Shown here: positions 1 to 4,796 of the stretch, piece by piece | Layout: every line of letters begins with the position of its first letter | How positions within the stretch are numbered: the first letter of the stretch is position 1 | Source: Gemmatimonadota bacterium | Lineage (GTDB): Bacteria; Gemmatimonadota; Gemmatimonadetes; Gemmatimonadales; GWC2-71-9 | Assembly: GCA_029884275.1 (NCBI GenBank) | Contig: JAOUIC010000075.1 | Span: 1-7,546, forward strand | Direction: 5' to 3' | DNA: 7,546 bases | Notes under the pieces: generated by a model | Told to the model about the DNA's origin: nothing | Seen by the model: the letters and a program-made list of their open reading frames with translations, nothing else | The model's database searches: none | Made by a program: the position numbers and the translations under genes

Positions 1-22
1 CATGGCGGCCTAACTTGTAATT

Positions 23-481
23 CTATTGAACTGCACCGCTGAACAGACGCGCCCTAAAACGACAAGCCTGCAAGAGCCAGCCGCCCGGTAGCCCGTCCGC
101 CGGGCTCCGCACCCCGCGCCCACCCTTCAAGAGCACATGGGTGTAGATCATCGCCGTGCCCAGGTCCCGGTGCCCCAACAGCTCCTGCACCGTCCGGATG
201 TCGTACCCCGCCTCTAATAGGTGAGTCGCGAACGAATGCCGCAAGGTGTGACAGCTGGCCCGCTTCGCGATCCCCGACCGGCGCACCGCCTCGGCCACCG
301 CCCGCTGCACCGCCGACGGGTGCAGATGACGCCGCCGGAGCTGCCCCGTCTCCCGGTCGGCCCACGGCCGCCTCGCCGGGAAGACCCACTGCCACGCCCA
401 GCTCCGCTCCACCCCGGGATACGCCCGCCCCCGCGCCCCTGGTATCGGCAGCGCTCCCGGCCACTCAACGTCTGCCAGCGC
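23..481 (-). pseudogene. intI: Integron integrase (IntI) remnant, C-terminal catalytic part only
   Basis: Tyrosine recombinases of the IntI type insert and excise gene cassettes at attI/attC sites. The translated C-terminal part shows the family hallmarks. Counting from the GTG at 412, these are the SWAWQWVFPA stretch (4-13), the box II motif HTLRHSFATHLLEAGYDIRT with H55-x-x-R58, the LLGH histidine (H81), the nucleophile in IYTH (Y90), and the typical GGRGVRSPAD ending. The frame continues upstream of the GTG to a stop at 545-547. IntI-like sequence (ALADVEWPGALPIPG, then AYPGVERSW) is recognisable to about 481, and beyond that the similarity ends. IntI proteins are usually about 320-340 residues. 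The N-terminal DNA-binding domain and the first catalytic Arg and Lys are therefore missing, so this should be inactive. A short tail of about 20 residues follows the usual IntI end. The truncated side faces the 21-bp repeat tract, where attI and a cassette array would normally begin. Family call is firm; pseudogene status is inferred from the missing half. Confidence 0.88.
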
Positions 482-769
482 GATGGCGGTGTCGGTCGAG
501 GGCCCGGCGGCGCGCGATCGTCCGCACGATCCCCGCCGGCGCGTTCACCTCCTGCCGTGATCCGGGGGAAGCCCCGGACCCCCGACGCGCCGCATGAGCA
601 CCCATACCGACCCCCCCTCGCACCAACCGCGACCTGTCCTCACCCGAGGACATTGCCCGCACGACCGTACCGCCACTCGGACGCTTCGGTTCACGGCCCG
701 ATCCCCCCCCGTCACGCCGCCCGGCCCTGGCTCCCGAGTCGCCGCCCTCCCCATGCGCCGGCCAGCCAC
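482..769. other. Gene-free GC-rich stretch between intI remnant and repeat tract
   Basis: Several long open frames exist on both strands, but their products are Arg/Gly/Pro-rich, have no recognisable domain and overlap one another. This is what stop-poor, GC-rich DNA gives by chance. The open frame of the integrase remnant runs on to 545-547 without integrase similarity. A faint 21-bp periodicity, continuing the repeat to the right, may reach back to about 640 (for example the segment at 644-664), but it is too weak to delimit. No promoter, RNA gene or attC/attI-like site was recognised. Confidence 0.5.
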
Positions 770-1273
770 CTGGTCGAGCCGACCACCTCTTCCCCCTGAG
801 TTCGTACCCCCTTGCATCGGCCGACCGCCACCTGCGGCGCATTCCCTCCCCGCTTCCGCCTGCTGACCACCGGCCCGCACCCGTTGACCCCGCGCTTCGG
901 CGCGCTGACCACCGGTCTGCACCGATCTCCCGCCACCGCGCGTCCCCACACCGCCGGCCTCGGCACGCCGGCCACCTGTGTGCGGGTCTTTCCCATTGAC
1001 CTGCATACACTTGCCGTCGCCTTGCCGGCGTTTCCCGCTCGGCCCCGCGGGGCGACGGCCCCTTTCCGCCGATGGCACACCGGCCCGCACCCATCTCCAG
1101 CCGGCTCGCCCCCATCGACCACCGGCTTCGGCCCGCTCGCGACACACCTGCACCGATTGACCACCCGCCTGCATCCGTTGACCAGCCGCCTGCATCCGCT
1201 CCCCGTCGGCCTGCATCCCTCTCTCATCGCCATGCATTCACCTCCCGCATGGTTGCAGCCCTCTCCGCGCGAT
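770..1273. repeat. Degenerate tandem repeat, strict 21-bp period, about 24 units
   Basis: When the plus strand is cut every 21 bases in the phase 1148, 1169, 1190, 1211, successive rows line up without gaps. A unit typically begins CTGCAYCCG and ends with GACCACCGGC or GACCACCCGC. The clearest rows are 812-832, 854-874, 875-895, 896-916, 917-937, 1001-1021, 1085-1105, 1106-1126, 1148-1168, 1169-1189, 1190-1210 and 1211-1231. Units at 770-811 and 1232-1273 are weaker. The phase is kept across at least 21 units (812-1252) although single units differ at many positions, so the array is old and has evolved mainly by substitution. Because 21 is a multiple of 3, every reading frame shows heptapeptide periodicity. 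The minus strand reads as heptads such as MQADGER, MQAAGQR, MQAGGQS, and another frame as GCRRLVN, GCRRVVN. No ribosome binding site or domain supports translation. Twenty-one base pairs is also two DNA helical turns. Confidence 0.85.
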
Positions 1274-1426
1274 CCCGCATCTGCCTGACACATCGTCCGG
1301 CATGCTGGCATGCTCCTCGCGTCACCCACCCCCCGCCAGGCGCTGGTTCGGGCCACGCCGGCTGTCCATCCCGCTCCCCCCGAAGGGCGCGGCACTCGAT
1401 CAAACCGCTGGTGAGACAACCGAACG

Positions 1427-1433
1427 AAAGGAG
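1427..1433 (+). promoter_or_regulatory. Ribosome binding site, AAAGGAG
   Basis: AAAGGAG lies 7 bases before the ATG at 1441. It decides the start of the 220-residue protein. The same frame is open for hundreds of bases upstream through the 21-bp repeat, but no comparable site precedes those upstream start codons. Confidence 0.85.
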
Positions 1434-1440
1434 CAGCTGT

Positions 1441-2103
1441 ATGCGTACCAGCATTCGCCTCAAACTGGACATGGCCGGCCGCGCGGTGGAATTCGTCCGC
1501 GCCCACCCCGACGACAACCCGGCCACCACCGTGGTCGCCACCCGGCTGACCGGCCTCACCGCCCGCGCCAGCCAGCTGCTGCAGCAGCAGCGCACCCCGC
1601 AGCTCGCGGTCGCCTCCTCCGTCAGCCTCAAGGCCGACCTGCGCGACACCCTGGAGGAGTACTTCGTCTCCCTCGTGGGTATCGCCCGCGCCGCGGCGGA
1701 GGACAACCCGGACATCTCGGTGCACCGCCGTATTCCCCGCCGGCGGACCAACGAGGCCACCTTCCTCACCACCGCGCGCGTCGCCGTCGCCGAAGCCGCC
1801 GGCCTCAAGGCGGTGCTCGAGCCCTACGGCTTCACCGACGCGCTGCTCGAGGCCATGAATGGCGATCTCGATGCCTATGAGGCCGCCATCTCCCGCCAGC
1901 GCAACGCCGCCGCCGCCCAGGTCGGCGCCGGGGCGGAGCTCAGGGCGGTGGTGGAAGACGTCATGGGAGTGGTCCGGAACCTCGATGCCCTCTACCGGGT
2001 CCGCTTCCGGGACGACGCCGATCTCCGCGCCGCCTGGAAGAGCGCCCGGAACGTCGCCTGGCGAGCGCCGGAGGGGGCCGCGGATGTATCCCGCGCGGCG
2101 TAA
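1441..2103 (+). CDS. Uncharacterised helical protein, 220 residues
   Basis: I do not recognise a characterised family. The product starts MRTSIRLKLDMAGRAVEFVR and is rich in Ala, Arg, Leu and Glu. It has long predicted helices, no signal peptide and no membrane segment, so it is probably cytoplasmic. A central stretch (about residues 45-85) carries QLLQQQ and then a SLKADLRDTLEEYFVSLVGIARAAAEDNP segment. A basic motif RRIPRRRTNEATFLTTAR follows (about 97-114), and the C-terminal third ends in an aromatic/basic segment (NLDALYRVRFRDD, then AAWKSARNVAW, about 181-206). No catalytic motif is visible. The start is set by AAAGGAG 7 bases upstream. The frame is open back to 1072 only because the upstream repeat lacks stops. 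Codon use (G/C third positions) and the ribosome binding site make it a convincing gene. Its tail stops just before a mobile-looking palindrome, and it converges on the lipoprotein gene. Possible roles such as DNA or RNA binding are speculation from the basic patches. Confidence 0.85.
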   Translation: MRTSIRLKLDMAGRAVEFVRAHPDDNPATTVVATRLTGLTARASQLLQQQRTPQLAVASSVSLKADLRDTLEEYFVSLVGIARAAAEDNPDISVHRRIPRRRTNEATFLTTARVAVAEAAGLKAVLEPYGFTDALLEAMNGDLDAYEAAISRQRNAAAAQVGAGAELRAVVEDVMGVVRNLDALYRVRFRDDADLRAAWKSARNVAWRAPEGAADVSRAA

Positions 2104-2110
2104 TGATGAT

Positions 2111-2142
2111 GGGTAGGGGCGGAGCTCCAGCTCCGCCCCTAT
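2111..2142. repeat. Intergenic palindromic element, GTAG-type (REP-like)
   Basis: TAGGGGCGGAGCT at 2114-2126 is the exact reverse complement of 2129-2141, leaving a 2-base centre. The left side is extended by GGG (2111-2113). It begins 7 bases after the stop codon at 2103. The left arm, GGGTAGGGGCGGAGC, is identical over 15 bases to both termini (one inverted) of the element inside the carboxyltransferase gene at 3852-3974, so the two belong to one family. A GTAG tetranucleotide at the foot of a short GC-rich hairpin is typical of REP sequences acted on by RAYT transposases. That link is inference. The hairpin could also slow transcript decay or help termination, although no T-run follows. 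Confidence 0.85.
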
Positions 2143-2197
2143 CGCGCCGCCCCTGCCGTCGCTTCCTGCCACCGCCACCCTCGAGCCCCGCAAGGCA

Positions 2198-2227
2198 GCG
2201 GGGCCGCCCGAGATCGGACGGCCCCGC
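2198..2227. terminator. Strong stem-loop between convergent genes, possible bidirectional terminator
   Basis: GCGGGGCCG (2198-2206) pairs with CGGCCCCGC (2219-2227). After one mismatch there are three more pairs (2208-2210 with 2215-2217) around an AGAT loop. A shorter competing stem is GCCCCGC 2185-2191 with GCGGGGC 2198-2204. The stem lies between the ends of two convergent genes (2103 and 2252), where termination is expected. No U-tract follows on either strand, so classical Rho-independent termination is not shown. Confidence 0.5.
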
Positions 2228-2251
2228 GGCACCCCGGCCGACCGGCCCCGC

Positions 2252-2662
2252 CTACTGCATCTGCAGCGCGAAGTTGATCGTTCCGGTGTAGTTCACCAGC
2301 TCGACACGCACCTTCCAGCTGCCCGCCGTCGCGGCCGGCAGGTCGATGTCGCCACTGGGCGGGACGTCACCGTCATACACGATGGCCCCCGAGGCATCCT
2401 TGATCCGCAGCGTGATCGTGCCGCTACTGGTCGCGGTCGATGGATGGATGATGATGTCCCCCGACGAAGCGCTCCAGTTGTAGGAGACCACGTCGTCCAC
2501 GTTCTGCAGCCCGGTCGCCTGGAAGCTGAAGGCGACGTTCGGCGTGTTGGTCACCTGGGGCTGGTACTTCGGCGCGACCGCGTTGTCGCTGCCGCACGCC
2601 AGGGCCATCACGGCCGCCATCGCCAGCACGACTCCTGATCGAATCATCGAAATCCCGCGCAT
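2252..2662 (-). CDS. Small exported probable lipoprotein, 136 residues
   Basis: The product has a short basic N-terminus (MRGISMIR), a hydrophobic stretch and then ALACGSD, giving a probable signal-peptidase II site with lipidated Cys23. The box is not the canonical L-A-G/A-C, so plain cleavage by signal peptidase I is possible. The mature part (about 113 residues) begins with a flexible, polar NAVAPKYQPQVTNTP segment. It continues as an all-beta domain: alternating strands around AFSFQATGL, VSYNWSASSGDIIIHP, TITLRIKDASGAIVYDG, GSWKVRVELVNYTG and a final INFALQMQ. This pattern resembles the small beta-sandwich (PPC-like) modules found at the ends of secreted bacterial proteins. I infer only an extracytoplasmic beta-sandwich and cannot assign a function. 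The start at 2662 is supported by GGAGG at 2670-2674. It converges with the gene at 1441-2103. Confidence 0.88.
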   Translation of the reverse strand: MRGISMIRSGVVLAMAAVMALACGSDNAVAPKYQPQVTNTPNVAFSFQATGLQNVDDVVSYNWSASSGDIIIHPSTATSSGTITLRIKDASGAIVYDGDVPPSGDIDLPAATAGSWKVRVELVNYTGTINFALQMQ

Positions 2663-2669
2663 CTCTCGA

Positions 2670-2674
2670 CCTCC
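2670..2674 (-). promoter_or_regulatory. Ribosome binding site GGAGG for the small lipoprotein
   Basis: On the minus strand GGAGG stands 7 bases before the ATG at 2662-2660. This favours that start over the internal Met six codons in, which would shorten the basic N-region of the signal peptide. Confidence 0.85.
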
Positions 2675-2993
2675 GGGTTGTCGGCTGCTGCGCGAGGGAA
2701 CACCCCACCACGCTTGTCACCGTTCGGCCTGTCTACTTCGCAACTGCCAGGCCTCCCGAGGCACCTCAGCCACGCCAGCGCAAGTTGCCGCACCCGATTG
2801 ACTTACAGCCGCACCGCCAGGCCCGTCGGCAGCGTCGAGGATTGAGCCTGGAACGATTCGATGCAGGGCCGTTCGGTTTCGTGCATGCCACCGTGCAGGA
2901 CGCCGAATTCACCCCCGATCCATCGGCTCCACTGCCTCCATCCTCGCTCGCCCTCTCCGCTCCGCCCGAGACCGCCCTCGACTCGCTCTCCTC
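2675..2993. other. Intergenic region between divergent genes, no gene supported
   Basis: This stretch separates the minus-strand lipoprotein from the plus-strand carboxyltransferase, so it should hold both promoters. The open frames here (a plus-strand frame ending at the TGA at 3010-3012 and a minus-strand frame at 2803-3003) give low-complexity Pro/Ser- or Gly/Arg-rich products. They have no ribosome binding site or recognisable motif, and I reject them. TTGACT at 2798-2803 resembles a -35 box, but nothing like a -10 box follows at the right distance. The half from about 2925 is strongly pyrimidine-rich on the plus strand. Confidence 0.55.
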
Positions 2994-3032
2994 CCACCGT
3001 CAAGGTGGCTGAGGCGCCTTTTCGGCCTTAGC
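2994..3032 (+). promoter_or_regulatory. Tandem hairpins before the carboxyltransferase gene, possible attenuator or terminator
   Basis: CCACC (2994-2998) pairs with GGTGG (3004-3008) around the loop GTCAA. Directly beside it, GCTGAGGC (3008-3015) pairs with GCCTTAGC (3025-3032), seven Watson-Crick pairs plus one G-U, around the loop GCCTTTTCG. It is followed by TTTCCCCTTCC. The second hairpin plus the short T-run has the shape of a weak intrinsic terminator or a leader attenuator. The two stems share base 3008, so they cannot both be complete. It lies about 30-140 bases before the plausible translation start. No known riboswitch class was recognised, so a regulatory role is only a guess. Confidence 0.4.
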
Positions 3033-3171
3033 TTTCCCCTTCCTCCATCACGAGTCCCCGACACTGTCCGACCGAAAGGCCCGTCCGTCCCGCCTCCGCA
3101 CCCTGACCGACGAGTATCTCGCGCTCGCCGCGCGGCTCAAGGCCGGCGGCGGCGCCCGGCGCGCCGCGAAG

Positions 3172-4791
3172 ATGCACGACAAGGGACAGCTCACCCCGCG
3201 GGAACGGGTGCACGGCCTGCTCGATCCCGGAACCCCCTGGTTCGAGATCGGTCTGCTGGTCGCCTACGACCAGTACGACGGCCAGGCCCCCGCCGCCGGC
3301 GTGATCACCGGCATCGGGGTGGTGGAGGGGCGCGAGGTGGTGGTCGTCGCCAACGACTCGACCGTGAAGGCCGGCTCCTGGTGGCCCGAGACGATCCGCA
3401 AGATCCTCCGGGCGCAGGAGATCGCCATGCGCCAGCGGATCCCCATCATCTATCTGGTGGACTCCGCCGGCGTGAACCTCCCCTACCAGGGAGGCGTCTT
3501 CCCCGGCCAGTACGGCGCCGCCCGGATCTTCTACTACAACTCGCTCATGCGGCGCTATCTCCACGTGCCGCAGATCAGCGCCGTGATGGGCAGCTGCATC
3601 GCCGGCGGTGCCTATCTCCCCGCGCTGTCCGACGTGATCTTCATGGTCGAGGGGACCAGCTTCATGGGGCTCGGCGGGCCCAACCTGGTCAAGGGCGCCA
3701 CCGGACAGGTGGTGGATGCCGAGTCACTCGGCGGCGCCCGCATGCACACCAGCGTCTCCGCCGTCGCCCACTACCGCGCCCCGACCGACCGCGACTGCCT
3801 GACCATGATCCGCGGGTACGTCGCTCGGCTCCCGGGCGACACGACGGACCAGGGTAGGGGCGGAGCTGTGCTCCGCCCAACGCCAACGGGCGGAGCGGAG
3901 CTCCGCCCAACGCCAACGGGCGGAGCTGTGCTCCGCCCAACGCCAACGGGCGGAGCGGAGCTCCGCCCCTACCCAGACCCCGCACGCCCCGCCACCGATC
4001 TCTACGACATCCTCCCTGCCGATCACCGGATGTCCTACGACGTCCACGCCCTTCTCGCCGCCCTGCTCGACGGCGGCAGGTTCGACGAGTTCCAGCCCGA
4101 CGTCGCCCGCGAGCTGCTCTGCGGCCACGGCAGCATCGAGGGCCGCACCGTCGCCATCCTGGCCAACGCCCGGCACGTGATCAAGGGAAAGCCCGGCCAG
4201 ATGCCCCGCATCGGCGGCATCGTCTACACCGAGAGTGCCGAGAAGGCCGCCTACTTCATCGAGAACGCCAGCCGCGAGCGGATCCCGCTTCTCTTCATCC
4301 AGGACGTCAGCGGGTTCATGGTCGGCCCCGAGGCGGAACAGTCAGGGATCATCCGTGCCGGCGCCCACTTTGTCGAGGCGATGGCGACTGCGACCGTGCC
4401 CAAGCTCGTCCTCACCGTCAACCACGCCTCCGGCGCCGGCTACTACGCCATGGCGGGGCAGGGGTTCGACCCCGACTTCATCCTCTCCTGGCCCACCGGC
4501 CGCATGGCAGTGATGGAGGGAGAATCCGCGGTCGAGGCGGTCCACGGGGTGGAATTGGGGAAGGCCCGCGCCCAGAAGCGCGAGCCCAGCCCAGAGGTGA
4601 AGGCGTCGGTGGACGCGATGCGGGAGGACTACGAGCACCAGCTCGACGCCAAGCACGCCGCCGCCCGCGGCTTCGTGGATGCGATCGTGACCGTTGAGGA
4701 GACCCGCGACCTGCTGGCGTTCATCCTCCGGGTGACCTCGCGTCACGCCGGACCGCACCTCGGGCCGTTCGTCCTCCCCGCATTCCCCTGA
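3172..4791 (+). CDS. Acyl-CoA carboxylase carboxyltransferase (beta) subunit, carrying an in-frame repeat insertion
   Basis: It belongs to the biotin-dependent carboxyltransferase family (propionyl-/methylcrotonyl-CoA carboxylase beta), which moves CO2 from carboxybiotin to an acyl-CoA. Numbered from the ATG at 3172, the N-half has LTPRERVHGLLDPG (8-21), VANDSTVKAGSWWPETI (59-75), LVDSAG and the oxyanion-hole motif GSCIAGGAYLPALSD (G145-G146). The C-half has FIQDVSGFMVG, NHASGAGYYAMAGQ (G421-A422-G423) and GRMAVMEGESAVEAVHG. Residues 228-268 are a palindromic repeat insertion in the linker between halves. Without it the linker would read LPGDTTDQ directly joined to DPARPATDLYDIL, as in relatives. 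The ATG at 3172 is the first ATG/GTG/TTG in frame and lacks a good ribosome binding site. Upstream codons still encode family sequence (TLTDEYLALAARLKAGGGAR), so translation probably starts further up, perhaps at the CTG at 3064. The exact acyl-CoA substrate cannot be told. No biotin carboxylase or biotin carrier subunit is in the window. Confidence 0.93.
   Translation: MHDKGQLTPRERVHGLLDPGTPWFEIGLLVAYDQYDGQAPAAGVITGIGVVEGREVVVVANDSTVKAGSWWPETIRKILRAQEIAMRQRIPIIYLVDSAGVNLPYQGGVFPGQYGAARIFYYNSLMRRYLHVPQISAVMGSCIAGGAYLPALSDVIFMVEGTSFMGLGGPNLVKGATGQVVDAESLGGARMHTSVSAVAHYRAPTDRDCLTMIRGYVARLPGDTTDQGRGGAVLRPTPTGGAELRPTPTGGAVLRPTPTGGAELRPYPDPARPATDLYDILPADHRMSYDVHALLAALLDGGRFDEFQPDVARELLCGHGSIEGRTVAILANARHVIKGKPGQMPRIGGIVYTESAEKAAYFIENASRERIPLLFIQDVSGFMVGPEAEQSGIIRAGAHFVEAMATATVPKLVLTVNHASGAGYYAMAGQGFDPDFILSWPTGRMAVMEGESAVEAVHGVELGKARAQKREPSPEVKASVDAMREDYEHQLDAKHAAARGFVDAIVTVEETRDLLAFILRVTSRHAGPHLGPFVLPAFP
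3852..3974. repeat. In-frame palindromic repeat insertion with 15-bp inverted termini, four hairpins
   Basis: The ends, 3852-3866 (GGGTAGGGGCGGAGC) and 3960-3974, are perfect inverted copies. Inside are four 21-base hairpins at 3858-3878, 3888-3908, 3918-3938 and 3948-3968. Each has the 9-base arms GGGCGGAGC and GCTCCGCCC and a 3-base loop that alternates TGT, GGA, TGT, GGA. The hairpins are joined by three identical spacers AACGCCAAC. The total of 123 bases equals 41 codons and the reading frame is kept. A TAG lies in the other phase but is split as GGT AGG here. The encoded peptide is a GGAxLRPTPT repeat. Removing three 30-bp periods gives a 33-bp unit like the intergenic copy at 2111-2142. 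No clear target duplication flanks it. Confidence 0.95.
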
Positions 4792-4796
4792 GCCAG

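Noticed and set aside
8..14. GCCTAAC (GTTAGGC on the other strand), matching the core of an integron attC simple site
   Set aside because: No partner RYYYAAC/GTTRRRY core or paired L boxes were found within the next 150 bases, and the window edge cuts the other side. A single 7-base match is not enough.
545..1237. A 230-residue minus-strand open frame (and overlapping ones in other frames) with heptad periodicity
   Set aside because: All frames across the tract are open because the 21-bp repeat and high GC avoid stops. There is no ribosome binding site, no domain, and the frames overlap each other. Kept as a repeat, not a gene.
770..1273. CRISPR array as an explanation for the periodic tract
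   Set aside because: The 21-bp units are contiguous, all diverged, and have no constant repeat alternating with unique spacers. No cas gene is present.
1299..1314. Direct repeat GGCATGCT twice in tandem
   Set aside because: Too short, with no promoter or binding-site context. Probably chance.
712..2232. A 506-residue minus-strand open frame
   Set aside because: It is antisense to the convincing 220-residue gene and runs through the palindrome and the 21-bp repeat. It looks like a GC-rich shadow frame.
2785..3012. A 75-residue plus-strand frame just before the carboxyltransferase, in the same frame and ending at a TGA
   Set aside because: The product is low-complexity, has no ribosome binding site and shows no carboxyltransferase similarity, so it is not a broken N-terminus of that gene.
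3689..3985. Minus-strand frame encoding GGAxLRPLAL repeats across the palindromic insertion
   Set aside because: A palindrome gives similar peptides on both strands. The plus-strand frame is fixed by the flanking carboxyltransferase domains.
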